Assembly: GCA_902362455.1 (NCBI GenBank)
Contig: CABIWJ010000005.1
Coordinates: 164,842 to 228,841, forward strand
DNA: 64,000 nt
From: Eubacteriaceae bacterium
GTDB taxonomy: Bacteria > Bacillota > Clostridia > Lachnospirales > Lachnospiraceae
Direction: 5' to 3'
In this document: in pieces, positions 45,292 to 54,965 of the stretch
Layout: each line of letters opens with the position of its first letter
Numbering within the stretch: position 1 is the stretch's first letter
Position numbers and translations under genes: made by a program
Notes under the pieces: model-generated
Told to the model about the DNA's origin: nothing
The model's database searches: none
The model's input: only the letters and a program-made list of their open reading frames with translations

Positions 45292-45774
45292 ATGGAGAAT
45301 GGTAGAGAATATTTATCTATTTTAACAGAGAGTTTAAAAAAGAAGATTACTATATTGGATGAAATATTACTTCTTAATCAGAAACAGTTAGAATCTGTAT
45401 CAGGTAATGAAATAGATGATGATTTATTCAATGAAATAATAGATAAGAAAGATATATATATTAAGGAAATCAATAATCTTGATAAAGGTTTCGAACAGGT
45501 ATATGAAAGAATTAAGAGTGAGATAACTGGCAATACCGATAAGTTTAGTAGTGAAATAGCTGTATTGAAACAGCTTATCTCGCAGATTACCGAGAAATCG
45601 ATGGAAGTCCAGCTTAGTGAGAAGAGAAATAAACAAGCAGTCCTAAAGAAGATGAGTGAAGAAAAGACAAAGATTCATCAGACCAGGAATGCTAATAAAG
45701 TGGCATCTAATTATTATAATAATATGAATAAGGTCAATTATGTAGAACCACAGTTTATGGACAAGAAAAAATAA
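45292..45774 (+). CDS. FlgN/FliT-like helical flagellar chaperone
   Basis: 160 residues, predicted helical throughout, with no strong named motif. Position after fliS is that of fliT in Bacillus, and the size and the C-terminal tail (YYNNMNKVNYVEPQFMDKKK) suggest a small export chaperone of the FlgN/FliT sort. I assign no symbol because similarity is only of kind and place. It ends 34 bases before the flagellin promoter. Confidence 0.7.
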   Translation: MENGREYLSILTESLKKKITILDEILLLNQKQLESVSGNEIDDDLFNEIIDKKDIYIKEINNLDKGFEQVYERIKSEITGNTDKFSSEIAVLKQLISQITEKSMEVQLSEKRNKQAVLKKMSEEKTKIHQTRNANKVASNYYNNMNKVNYVEPQFMDKKK

Positions 45775-45807
45775 TTAAAAAAATATACAAAAAAATTAAT
45801 TTAGGTA

Positions 45808-45834
45808 TAAAGTATTCGGTACATATGCCGATAT
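45808..45834 (+). promoter_or_regulatory. Sigma-28 promoter of flagellin
   Basis: TAAA (45808-45811), 15 bases, GCCGATAT (45827-45834): full consensus. A perfect dyad ATAAGTAA T TTACTTAT lies at 45853-45869 in the early leader, and the leader is about 130 bases long. Confidence 0.9.
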
Positions 45835-45932
45835 AATATACAAGTAAAACAAATAAGTAATTTACTTATGTGACGGGAACGATGGAGCGTACGGCCGGAG
45901 GGAAAGTTACACAACAAAAAAAATTAAGTAAT

Positions 45933-45966
45933 CAGTAGCATGGAAGCTACTGCATATTCAAGGAGG
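45933..45966 (+). promoter_or_regulatory. Predicted CsrA binding hairpin plus SD site in the flagellin leader
   Basis: CAGTAGC (45933-45939) and GCTACTG (45946-45952) form a 7-bp stem whose six-base loop ATGGAA presents GGA, the known CsrA recognition form. A second GGA lies in the ribosome binding site AGGAGG (45961-45966), as in the two-site Bacillus hag arrangement. Further GGA motifs occur upstream at about 45882-45902. Confidence 0.75.
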
Positions 45967-45973
45967 AATTATT

Positions 45974-46786
45974 ATGGTAATACAGCATAATCTTACAGCA
46001 ATGAACACTAACAGACAGTTAGGTATCACAACAGGCAATCAGGCAAAATCAACAGAGAAATTATCTTCAGGTTACAGAATCAACCGTGCAGGTGATGATG
46101 CAGCAGGTTTAACAATTTCAGAGAAGATGAGAAGCCAGATCAGAGGTCTTAACAAAGCTTCTTCTAACGCAGAAGATGGTGTATCTTTAATCCAGACAGC
46201 TGAAGGCGCTTTAAATGAAGCTCATTCAATTCTTCAGAGAATGAATGAATTATCTACACAGGCAGCTAACGATACTAATACAACATCTGATAGAACAGCT
46301 ATCCAGAAGGAAATCGATGCACTTACATCAGAACTTTCAAGAATTGCTTCTACAACACAGTTCAATACAATGAACTTACTTGATGGTAAATTCACAGGAA
46401 AGAATCTTCAGGTTGGTGCTCTTGAAGGACAGAAGATTTCTATCTCAATCAGCACAATGAATGCTAAGGCACTTGGTGTTGCTAGCTTAGATGTTACATC
46501 ATTCACAAAAGCTGGTTCAGCTATGACAAAAGTTCAGAAGGCTATCAGCGCAGTATCTACACAGCGTTCAGCTCTTGGTGCTTTACAGAACAGATTAGAG
46601 CATACAATTGCTAACCTTGATACAACATCTGAGAATACAAGTGCAGCTGAATCTCGTATTCGTGACGTTGATATGGCTGAAGAAATGGTTGAATACAGCA
46701 AGAATAACATTCTTGCACAGGCAGGTCAGTCAATGCTTGCACAGGCTAACCAGTCAACACAGGGTGTTCTCTCATTATTAGGCTAA
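45974..46786 (+). CDS. hag: Flagellin
   Basis: 270 residues. The conserved N-terminal helices (VIQHNLTAMNTNRQLG; TEKLSSGYRINRAGDDAAGL) and C-terminal helices (RIRDVDMAEEMVEYSKNNIL, then QSTQGVLSLLG) are nearly all of it, with a short central domain, so the filament surface is small. Codon use looks more selected (more CTT/GCA/GGT) than in its neighbours, as expected of the most abundant protein. It is monocistronic: own promoter and own terminator. Confidence 0.98.
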   Translation: MVIQHNLTAMNTNRQLGITTGNQAKSTEKLSSGYRINRAGDDAAGLTISEKMRSQIRGLNKASSNAEDGVSLIQTAEGALNEAHSILQRMNELSTQAANDTNTTSDRTAIQKEIDALTSELSRIASTTQFNTMNLLDGKFTGKNLQVGALEGQKISISISTMNAKALGVASLDVTSFTKAGSAMTKVQKAISAVSTQRSALGALQNRLEHTIANLDTTSENTSAAESRIRDVDMAEEMVEYSKNNILAQAGQSMLAQANQSTQGVLSLLG

Positions 46787-46802
46787 TTAAGAGTACTATC
46801 AT

Positions 46803-46849
46803 AAAAGAAAAGGATCATACATCATTTGATGTATGGTCTTTTTCTTTTG
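46803..46849 (+). terminator. Strong intrinsic terminator after flagellin
   Basis: AAAAGAAAAGGATCATACAT pairs with ATGTATGGTCTTTTTCTTTT (the arms start at 46803), followed by more T. Long and nearly perfect, as for a highly expressed gene. Confidence 0.9.
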
Positions 46850-46948
46850 TATACTTGTAAAATGAATCTCTATAATTAATTTTAATCAGATTGAGGCTGA
46901 TCAATGGGAAATAACATATAACAAGGTATTATTATTAATATCATATAT

Positions 46949-46956
46949 GCCGATAT
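46949..46956 (+). promoter_or_regulatory. Partial sigma-28 promoter (-10 only) before maf
   Basis: GCCGATAT at 46949-46956 is a perfect sigma-28 -10, but the tetramer 15 bases upstream is TATT rather than TAAA. It could still give flagellar timing to the glycosylation operon. Confidence 0.4.
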
Positions 46957-46987
46957 ATATTACAGTGTAAAAAGATAGGAGAAGCTA

Positions 46988-49168
46988 ATGAATAATACAA
47001 TATATGAAGAGAATGTGAAAGCATTTGAAATAAAATATAACAGTATATATAAATACCTTACGGATAACGAAAATAACAGTTTATATAATATCAAGGACGT
47101 ATTATGGGATATATCAGCATCAGAAGAAGATATTATGGTTATAAATAGAAATGGAAGGTTATATTATCTGAACAGCAGATATTCAGATGAAGAATTTGCT
47201 AAGAACTGGGCTAAACAGTTTGAAGGTGACAACTATAAAACCGTATATATAATTTTTGGACTATCAAATTTCAGATGTGTAAAAGAATTGATAAAAAATG
47301 TAGGTAAAGAAAGTGCTATATTATTATATGAGCCCGACAAAAATATATTTATGAAGGCGATTGAGAAGATTGATATTACGGATGTTATAAAAAATGACGA
47401 AGTGGTTTTATGTATTAATGGAATAAATGATGAGGTTTTTGGTGAATTTGTAGCTATTGTTATGAATAATTATGCGTTAATGAGACTTACAAAATATTGT
47501 TGTATGCCTAATTACGATAAGTTGTATCCTGAGATATGGAGAGATGTTATTAGAAATATAAAAGAAAAATATGAAAGTGTAATACTTAGCAGAAATACAG
47601 AGATATTAATGGCATCGGAGTTTATAAGAAATAAGGTATCTACATGTAGGGATATAATCAGAGAATATTCAATAGTACAATTAAGAAAAGAGCTCTATAA
47701 GATTAAAAATATAAAAAATATTCCGGCAATAATTGTATCCGCAGGACCATCTTTGGATAAGAATATTAATGAATTGAAACAGGCGAAAGGAAAAGCATTT
47801 ATATTAGTTGTGGATACGGCATTAAAAGCACTTTTAAAAAGAGATATAATACCTGATTTGATAATCACAATTGATTCGCACAAACCACCGGTATTATTTA
47901 TGCATCCTAGATTCAAAGATATTCCTATGGTGGTTTGTGATTGTTCGAATTATGAGCTATATTTATTTCACAAAGGAAAAAGGTTTTACTTTTCTGAGAC
48001 TGATTCATATATATCATATATATACGAAAAGGGTACAGGTGAAAAACTATATCCGACTGAAACAGGTGGCTCCGTTGCAAATAATGCATTTTCACTTGCA
48101 AATATATTGGGATTTAAAAATATTATATTGGTGGGGCAGGATTTAGCATATACAGACAAGAAGAAACATACTACGGATGCATATGGTAATAGTGATGATA
48201 ATTTATTAAAAGATAATAAGAAATATTTTGAAGTTGATGATGTATATGGAAATAAAGTATATACTGAATCTAATATGAATCTGTATCGTAAGTGGTTTGA
48301 ATCGCAGATTGTCAGATATACTGATTTGAATGTAATAGATGCTACAGAGGGTGGGGCTAAGATAGAGGGCAGTGAGATAATGACTCTCAAAGAAGCGATT
48401 GAACGAGAATGTAAAACGGATATAGATTTTGAAAAAATAATTGCAGAGATAAAACGACTAATTACTGATGAAAAGGCGGATGAAATATTACAAGAAATTG
48501 ACAATATGCCTGATGATCTGTTATCTGAAAAGGATAAGCTAAAGAAATATAAACGTAAATATGAAAAGTTAGAGGAGTTATCACGTAAGGGCAAAGTCGC
48601 AAGCAAGGAGTTTAACAAACTTGTAGAGGAAATTAATGAAATTACTGAATATATAGATAATAAAGAACTGTTAAAATTAGCAAATGTCTATGAAAAGAAT
48701 ACAGAATTTGAAGTATTAGGAAATGTATATCACACTAAGGATTCAGTTAAGGATGAAATAAGAGATATATCTAATAATGGAATAAAACTAATGGATTCAT
48801 ACATACGAGGAATTGATTGCCTGGTAAAAGATTTAAAAGAATGGAAGAGCAATTTAGGTGTAGAAACAGAAAAAAGTCTTATAGAATCATTATCAGCAAT
48901 AGAAAATATTAATAATGCTGCCAAGAATGATGATATGAAAACAGTTAATGATAATATGAAAATCTTTTATAAAGAAATCGTTCATTGTATAAATTATATG
49001 AAAGAAAGTAACATAGATGAATGGAAGAATATAAAGGATATTCTGGATGAGATTGTTGAGAAAGACAGTCAGGCTAAGATGTATGAGATGAATGATATAT
49101 TACAGAATAGGCTATGCGGACTGATGAAGAGTCTGCTTGATAGAAAAGTATATTTGACGGAGGAATAG
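46988..49168 (+). CDS. Motility-associated glycosyltransferase, Maf family (DUF115)
   Basis: 726 residues. The Maf_flag10/DUF115 core is plain: PAIIVSAGPSLDKN, DLIITIDSHKP, TETGGSVANNAFSLAN and IILVGQDLAYTD. Maf proteins attach nonulosonic acids such as pseudaminic acid to flagellin Ser/Thr. The C-terminal third is helical and coiled. Location directly after flagellin and before pseB supports this role. GGAGAAG precedes the ATG. A second Maf gene lies on the minus strand from 64000. Confidence 0.9.
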   Translation: MNNTIYEENVKAFEIKYNSIYKYLTDNENNSLYNIKDVLWDISASEEDIMVINRNGRLYYLNSRYSDEEFAKNWAKQFEGDNYKTVYIIFGLSNFRCVKELIKNVGKESAILLYEPDKNIFMKAIEKIDITDVIKNDEVVLCINGINDEVFGEFVAIVMNNYALMRLTKYCCMPNYDKLYPEIWRDVIRNIKEKYESVILSRNTEILMASEFIRNKVSTCRDIIREYSIVQLRKELYKIKNIKNIPAIIVSAGPSLDKNINELKQAKGKAFILVVDTALKALLKRDIIPDLIITIDSHKPPVLFMHPRFKDIPMVVCDCSNYELYLFHKGKRFYFSETDSYISYIYEKGTGEKLYPTETGGSVANNAFSLANILGFKNIILVGQDLAYTDKKKHTTDAYGNSDDNLLKDNKKYFEVDDVYGNKVYTESNMNLYRKWFESQIVRYTDLNVIDATEGGAKIEGSEIMTLKEAIERECKTDIDFEKIIAEIKRLITDEKADEILQEIDNMPDDLLSEKDKLKKYKRKYEKLEELSRKGKVASKEFNKLVEEINEITEYIDNKELLKLANVYEKNTEFEVLGNVYHTKDSVKDEIRDISNNGIKLMDSYIRGIDCLVKDLKEWKSNLGVETEKSLIESLSAIENINNAAKNDDMKTVNDNMKIFYKEIVHCINYMKESNIDEWKNIKDILDEIVEKDSQAKMYEMNDILQNRLCGLMKSLLDRKVYLTEE

Positions 49169-49172
49169 AAAT

Positions 49173-49520
49173 ATGAGTGAAAAGGTTAGATATATGGAAG
49201 AAATACTAAATAAAATAGATGATATATATATATTATTGTGCCAGGGTGATAAGAAAGATGGCTTTGAAAAACTCAATGGTATGATGAATGAACTCACAAA
49301 TATACTTGGTAAGATACTTAATAGTAAAGAAATCTTTAGCAAGCTTGAAGTGGAATTCCCGGAAGAAGTTGTTATCCAGCAGATAAATAATCTGGCTGAT
49401 GCAATTGAACATAAGGATACAATACTTCTTACGGACACGCTCAATTATGAGATAAAGAATACATTATTATTCTATATTGATGTTATTAATGAATTGGAAA
49501 AAAACAATATTATGGTATAA
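49173..49520 (+). CDS. Small helical protein between maf and pseB
   Basis: 115 residues, acidic and helical, with no motif I recognise (for example LNKIDDIYILLCQGDKKDGFE). It starts four bases after the maf stop with GGAGG properly placed, so it is in the operon. A chaperone or helper of Maf or flagellin is an inference from position only. Confidence 0.7.
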   Translation: MSEKVRYMEEILNKIDDIYILLCQGDKKDGFEKLNGMMNELTNILGKILNSKEIFSKLEVEFPEEVVIQQINNLADAIEHKDTILLTDTLNYEIKNTLLFYIDVINELEKNNIMV

Positions 49521-49579
49521 TAATATTAATGCGATAATATACGAGATATTTTAGAAAATTATGAAATGAGGTACAGAAT

Positions 49580-50581
49580 ATGCTTAATGGCAAGTCTATA
49601 TTAATTACAGGTGGAACAGGTTCGTTTGGAAATGAATTTACAACATATGTGTTAGAACATTATAATCCGGAGAAGATAGTAATATATTCAAGAGATGAAT
49701 TTAAACAGTTCCTTATGGCGGAGAAGTTTAAGAAATATGCTGACAAATTAAGATTTTTTATCGGTGATGTCAGAGATGAAAGTAGATTAGAAAGAGCGTT
49801 AAATGGAATTGATTATGTAGTTCATGCGGCAGCAATGAAACAGGTGCCTGCCTGTGAATATAATCCATTAGAGGCAATTAAGACTAATATTGATGGTGCA
49901 ACAAATGTAATTAATGCATCACTTAATAAGGGTGTGAAAAGAGTAGTTGCACTATCTACCGATAAAGCAGTTAATCCAGTTAATCTATATGGTGGAACAA
50001 AATTAGTGTCAGATAAGTTATTTATTTCAGCTAATGCATATGCAGGTAAACAGGATATTAATTTCTCACTTGTAAGGTATGGTAATGTTGCAGGAAGTCG
50101 TGGTTCAGTAATTCCGTTCTTTGATGAATTGATTAAGAATGGTGCAAAAGAACTTCCGATAACAGATTTCAGAATGACAAGATTCTGGATTAGCCTAGAA
50201 GAGGGTGTAAAACTTGTTATTAAAGCATTATCAGAAGCAAGAGGTGGAGAAACATTTATTTCTAAGATTCCATCATTCAAGATAACAGATTTAGCTAAGG
50301 CAATGTTACCTGACTGTGAACTTAAAGAGGTCGGAATAAGACCAGGTGAGAAATTACATGAGATAATGGTTACAAGAGAGGATTCATTACATACATATGA
50401 ATATGATAAACATTTCATAGTATATCCTCAGGTTAACTGGTGGAATGAGAGCAAAGTAATACCAGGTGGTAAGAAACTTGAATATGGTTTTGCTTACAGT
50501 TCAGATAATAATACTGAATGGTATTCTGTTGAAGATTTAAAGAAATTAGTAGAAGAACAGTATTATAATAAGAAACATTAA
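49580..50581 (+). CDS. pseB: UDP-N-acetylglucosamine 4,6-dehydratase (5-inverting), PseB
   Basis: 333 residues. GGTGSFGNEFT nucleotide site, STDKAVNPVNLYGGTK with the Lys of the active site in the PseB/FlaA1 form (the Tyr-x3-Lys there reads YGGTK), and the C-terminal RPGEKLHE motif. It begins pseudaminic acid synthesis from UDP-GlcNAc. First of the Pse genes, which run in the same direction with short gaps. Confidence 0.95.
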   Translation: MLNGKSILITGGTGSFGNEFTTYVLEHYNPEKIVIYSRDEFKQFLMAEKFKKYADKLRFFIGDVRDESRLERALNGIDYVVHAAAMKQVPACEYNPLEAIKTNIDGATNVINASLNKGVKRVVALSTDKAVNPVNLYGGTKLVSDKLFISANAYAGKQDINFSLVRYGNVAGSRGSVIPFFDELIKNGAKELPITDFRMTRFWISLEEGVKLVIKALSEARGGETFISKIPSFKITDLAKAMLPDCELKEVGIRPGEKLHEIMVTREDSLHTYEYDKHFIVYPQVNWWNESKVIPGGKKLEYGFAYSSDNNTEWYSVEDLKKLVEEQYYNKKH

Positions 50582-50617
50582 TAGATAACTAGAAGAATAG
50601 ATGGAGGCTGATGCAAA

Positions 50618-51757
50618 ATGGAAGGTGCTATGCATTATATACCATATGGTCGTCAAAGTATAAATGAAGATGACATAAAAGCTGTTGAAGAAGTGTTGAA
50701 ATCAGATTTTATTACGACAGGTCCAAAGATTGCTGAATTTGAACGAAAATTTGCTGATTATGTAGGTGCAAAATATGCAGTTGCAGTATCAAATGGTACA
50801 GCAGCACTTCATATTGCGTGTATGGCAGCAGGAATAGGTAAGGGTGACGAGGTTATTACGACACCTATAACTTTTGCAGCATCAGCCAACTGTGCATTAT
50901 ATTGTGGAGCCACTCCTGTATTTGCAGATATTGACCCTGTTACATATAACATTTCACCGGAGTCAGTGGAATGCCATGTTACAGAGAGGACGAAAGCAAT
51001 AATACCTGTACATTATACCGGACAGACATGTGATATGGATGCAATTCACAAGATTGCTGATAAGTATAATCTTATCGTAATTGAAGATGCTGCACATGCT
51101 GTAGGTGCTGAATATAAGGGAAAGAAGATAGGTTCACTTTCTGATATGACAGAGTTTAGCTTTCATCCGGTAAAGCATATAACATGTGGCGAGGGTGGAA
51201 TCGTTACTACGAATAGAGAAGATTTATATGAAAAATTAAAACTTTTCAGAACACATGGTATAACAAGAGAAGAGAAGTTCTTACATAAAGTTGATGGACC
51301 ATGGTATTATGAGCAGATTGACTTAGGCTATAATTACAGAATAACTGATATACAGGCAGCGCTTGGAATAAGCCAGTTAGGAAGAATAGATAAATTCTTA
51401 GAGAAACGTAAGAAGATAGCTGCAAAGTATGATGAGGCATTCAGAGACTTTAATGGTATAGAGATACCTAAGCAGGCTGAATATAGTAATAGTGCCTATC
51501 ATTTATATGTAATTAAGGTTGATAAATCGATTAGAAAAGCATTATTTGAATATCTGCGAGCTAATAATATTGGCGTAAATGTTCATTATATTCCAGTGTA
51601 TACATTTCCATATTATAGAGAACATGGTTATGAGAATGTAAAATGCGAAAATGCTGAAAAACTCTATGAGTCAATAATTAGTATTCCGATTTATTATGAC
51701 CTGAGTGACGAAGAACAGGATTACGTAATAGATAAGATAAAAGAGTTTATGAAATAA
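50618..51757 (+). CDS. pseC: UDP-4-amino-4,6-dideoxy-sugar aminotransferase, PseC
   Basis: 379 residues of the DegT/DnrJ/EryC1 PLP enzymes. YGRQSINEDDIKAVEEVLKSDFITTGPKI in parts; the PLP lysine lies in SFHPVKHITCGEGG. PseC makes the amino-sugar after PseB. GGAGG precedes the ATG. Gap to pseB is 36 bases. Confidence 0.95.
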   Translation: MEGAMHYIPYGRQSINEDDIKAVEEVLKSDFITTGPKIAEFERKFADYVGAKYAVAVSNGTAALHIACMAAGIGKGDEVITTPITFAASANCALYCGATPVFADIDPVTYNISPESVECHVTERTKAIIPVHYTGQTCDMDAIHKIADKYNLIVIEDAAHAVGAEYKGKKIGSLSDMTEFSFHPVKHITCGEGGIVTTNREDLYEKLKLFRTHGITREEKFLHKVDGPWYYEQIDLGYNYRITDIQAALGISQLGRIDKFLEKRKKIAAKYDEAFRDFNGIEIPKQAEYSNSAYHLYVIKVDKSIRKALFEYLRANNIGVNVHYIPVYTFPYYREHGYENVKCENAEKLYESIISIPIYYDLSDEEQDYVIDKIKEFMK

Positions 51758-51783
51758 ACATTGATTGTGGAATGGAGATTAGT

Positions 51784-52830
51784 ATGAACAAAGAAATACA
51801 AATTGGACGTAAAGTAATATCTGAAAGTAGTCCTGCTTATATTGTTGCTGAGATGTCAGCAAATCATAATATGGACTTTAACCGTGCAAAGGAAATAATA
51901 AAGGCAGCAAAGGAATCAGGTGCAGATGCTGTTAAGATACAGACATACACACCGGATACAATTACAATAGACAGCGATATGCCTGCATTTATAACGAAAG
52001 GAATCTGGGAAGGCAGGACTTTATATGAATTATATGGAAAAGCATATACTCCGTGGGAGTGGCAGAATGATTTAAAAAGTTATGCAGATGAATTAGGTAT
52101 TGATTTATTCTCATCACCATTTGACCCAACAGCGGTAGATTTCCTAGAAAAGATGGATGTTCCGGCATATAAAATAGCTTCATTTGAGATAAATGATATT
52201 CCGTTAATAAAAAAGATAGCAAAACTTGGTAAACCTATTATTATTTCAACTGGGATAGCGTATCTGGAAGATATTGATTTAGCTATTCGAACATGTATAG
52301 AGGCAGGAAACGATAATGTGATTCTTCTAAAATGTATATCATCATATCCTGCACCTTATGAAGATATGAATCTAAAAGTAATTCCTAATATGAAAGAGAC
52401 GTTTGATTGCATATGTGGACTTTCAGATCATACATTGGGAACTGAAATAGCAGTTGCTGCAACTGCATTAGGCTCTAAGATGGTTGAAAAACATTTTACA
52501 TTAAGACGAAGTGACGGTGGAGAAGATTCACAGTTCTCTATGGAGCCGGCTGAATTTGAGAAGATGGTTACAGAGATAAGAAATGTCGAAAAGGCATTAG
52601 GAAAAGTGTCATATATGCCAAATGCAGGTCAGATAGAAAGCAGGATATATTCACGTTCTTTATTTGTTGTTAAAGATATAAAAGCAGGTGAAGTAATTAC
52701 AGAAGAAAATGTACGTTCAATAAGACCTGGAATAGGTATGCATACTAAATATTATGAACAAATTTTAGGTCAGAAGGCAAGATGTGATATAGCTAAAGGT
52801 ACTCCGATGGATTGGAAATATATAGGATAG
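51784..52830 (+). CDS. pseI: Pseudaminic acid synthase, PseI (NeuB family)
   Basis: 348 residues. NeuB barrel (AYIVAEMSANHNMDF; DAVKIQTYTPDTIT; GLSDHTLGTEIAVAATALG; EKHFTLRR) and the C-terminal antifreeze-like SAF domain (SLFVVKDIKAGEVITEENVRSIRPG in parts). It condenses the 6-deoxy sugar with PEP. ATG 51784 follows TGGAG; ATG 51772 overlaps that site. Confidence 0.95.
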   Translation: MNKEIQIGRKVISESSPAYIVAEMSANHNMDFNRAKEIIKAAKESGADAVKIQTYTPDTITIDSDMPAFITKGIWEGRTLYELYGKAYTPWEWQNDLKSYADELGIDLFSSPFDPTAVDFLEKMDVPAYKIASFEINDIPLIKKIAKLGKPIIISTGIAYLEDIDLAIRTCIEAGNDNVILLKCISSYPAPYEDMNLKVIPNMKETFDCICGLSDHTLGTEIAVAATALGSKMVEKHFTLRRSDGGEDSQFSMEPAEFEKMVTEIRNVEKALGKVSYMPNAGQIESRIYSRSLFVVKDIKAGEVITEENVRSIRPGIGMHTKYYEQILGQKARCDIAKGTPMDWKYIG

Positions 52831-52921
52831 AAATATATGTATATAGTACAGTTTATAAGAAGCCTATCATCTAAACTAATATTATTTGATTAAAATATAA
52901 GCTAGAAATGGGAGAAAAACT

Positions 52922-54907
52922 ATGGAAGAAATGAAATATGCAGTAATAATTCAGGCAAGAATAGGGTCAACAAGATTACCGGCAAAAGTTCTAAAAAATC
53001 TGTGTGGCAAACCAGTGCTTGAACATGAACTTGAAAGAATTAAGCAGGCAAAAAAGATAGATGGTATTATAGTTGCAACAACTGACAATGAAAATAATCA
53101 GCCAATAATTGATATAGCGAACAAACAGAATGTGAATTATTTTAAGGGAAGTGAAAATGATGTTCTGGCGCGTTATTATTATGCTGCAAAAGAATATAAT
53201 GTTGAAAATATTATAAGAATTACTGCAGACTGTCCGTTGATTGATCCGCATTTGATAGATGAAATGATAGATGTATATGAAGAAAATGCATGTGATATTA
53301 TTACGAATGTTCCTGATGATAATAGCCAGATGACATATCCAAGAGGCTTAGATATAGAAATCTTTAGAACAACGCTATTAAAAGAAGCGTTTGATAAGGC
53401 AGAAAGCAAATATGACAGAGAACATGTAACACCATATATTTATAAAAACACAGATAAAATATACGTATATAAATATAACAAAGATTATTCAAACTACAGG
53501 TGGACTTTAGATACTCCTGAAGATTATGAACTTATTCAGAAAATATACCAGGGCTTATATCATGGTGAACATAATTTTTATTTTAACGATGTAATCAGAT
53601 ATATGGAAGATAATAAAGAACTATTAAGGATTAATGATAATGTAGTTCAGAAAGGTGCACACACATACCATAAGAATCAGAAACGTGTTATGATTCTAGG
53701 TGCAAATAATTTCCTGCTTCCATTAATTAAATGTGCAAAAAAATTAGATATGTATACAATTGTTGCATCTCCAGATGAAAATGAACCTGGATTTGCTTAT
53801 GCGGATGAAAGAGTATATGTTGATTTGCGTGATAAGGAAAAAGTATATGAAATTGCGAAAAATCTACATTTAGATGGAATAATAACAGACCAGGCGGAGA
53901 CACCGGTAAAGACGGTTGCATATGTAGCTGATAAGTTAAATCTTCCGGGAATTGGAAATGATAAGGCAGAATTATTTACAAATAAATTCTTAATGAGAGA
54001 AACATGTAGAAAAATTGGTATTGATACAATTAGATATAAATTAGTTGACAATTTAGAAGATGCAGTTTCGTTTTATAAAACTTTAGACACAGATGCAATT
54101 ATGAAGCCAATTGATAGTGCGGGCAGCAGAGGTGTTGTAAGAATTGATAAAGTAGAAACGATTATAGAAAATTTTGAATACACTAAAAATTCATCAAAGA
54201 CAGGTAATGTTATAATTGAAGAGTATATCGAAGGTAAAGAACTACTTTTAGACGGAGTTGTATTTAATGGTATATACCAGACAATTATATGTGGCGAATA
54301 TATTAAGTGTGAAGTTCCAGGAGTTTTTTCTGAATATATGGGCAAATATCCTGCTGAAATCACCCCTGAGCAATATGAAATGGTTAATAAGTTAGTAAAG
54401 AAAATAGTAGAAGGTTTTGAATTGCCTTGGGGAAGAACGCATACAGAAGTTAAGATAAATGACAGAGGTGCATGGTTGATGGAAACAGCAGCAAGAGGCG
54501 GAGGAAGATATATTTCCTCAGGGATAGTTCCACTAATGACAGATTTTTCATCAGAGGAATTTTTACTTAAAGCCTGCACAGGTCAATTAACTCAAATGCC
54601 TACAATTAACTCAAAGAATGTTTCGGCGGGATATGTCGCATTTTTCCTGCCAAAGGGAGAGGTTATATCTATTGATGGATTACAGGAAGCAATAGATTTG
54701 CCATATACAGGAAGTAATAACTTTGAGGATATTAAAGTAGGACTAAAAACATGTGAGTTTAAGGATAAGATAGAAGGTAAATTTATACATCTGGTTGCAA
54801 AAGATGACGAAGAATTATATCAGAGAGTATATGATATCGAAAAAACAATTAAGATTAAGGTGAAAACAGAAGATGGAATAGAAGGTCCTATCTGGAAAAC
54901 AGTGTAG
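52922..54907 (+). CDS. SpsF/PseF-type cytidylyltransferase fused to an ATP-grasp ligase domain
   Basis: 661 residues. Residues about 4-245 are an SpsF-type CMP-sugar synthetase (VIIQARIGSTRLPAKVL, then ITADCPLIDP and RWTLDTPEDYEL), the PseF position in the pathway. Residues about 255-661 are a carbamoyl-phosphate-synthetase-like ATP-grasp domain: Rossmann-like MILGANNFLLPLIKCAKKL, IMKPIDSAGSRGV, VIIEEYIEGKELLLDGVV and THTEVKIN with METAARGGGR. One frame, no break. The second half would join a carboxylate to an amine, perhaps adding an amino acid to the sugar. The pairing in one chain is not one I know. Confidence 0.88.
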   Translation: MEEMKYAVIIQARIGSTRLPAKVLKNLCGKPVLEHELERIKQAKKIDGIIVATTDNENNQPIIDIANKQNVNYFKGSENDVLARYYYAAKEYNVENIIRITADCPLIDPHLIDEMIDVYEENACDIITNVPDDNSQMTYPRGLDIEIFRTTLLKEAFDKAESKYDREHVTPYIYKNTDKIYVYKYNKDYSNYRWTLDTPEDYELIQKIYQGLYHGEHNFYFNDVIRYMEDNKELLRINDNVVQKGAHTYHKNQKRVMILGANNFLLPLIKCAKKLDMYTIVASPDENEPGFAYADERVYVDLRDKEKVYEIAKNLHLDGIITDQAETPVKTVAYVADKLNLPGIGNDKAELFTNKFLMRETCRKIGIDTIRYKLVDNLEDAVSFYKTLDTDAIMKPIDSAGSRGVVRIDKVETIIENFEYTKNSSKTGNVIIEEYIEGKELLLDGVVFNGIYQTIICGEYIKCEVPGVFSEYMGKYPAEITPEQYEMVNKLVKKIVEGFELPWGRTHTEVKINDRGAWLMETAARGGGRYISSGIVPLMTDFSSEEFLLKACTGQLTQMPTINSKNVSAGYVAFFLPKGEVISIDGLQEAIDLPYTGSNNFEDIKVGLKTCEFKDKIEGKFIHLVAKDDEELYQRVYDIEKTIKIKVKTEDGIEGPIWKTV

Positions 54908-54965
54908 ATTAATAATATACTAAGATATATAATTAATTTAATTGAATAGAAATAGTTGGTGAAAT

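Noticed and set aside
47986..48618. 210-residue minus-strand frame inside the first Maf gene
   Set aside because: Antisense shadow of conserved Maf coding sequence; serine- and phenylalanine-rich with no family match.
49822..50418. 198-residue minus-strand frame inside pseB
   Set aside because: Antisense shadow of pseB, whose motifs are intact.
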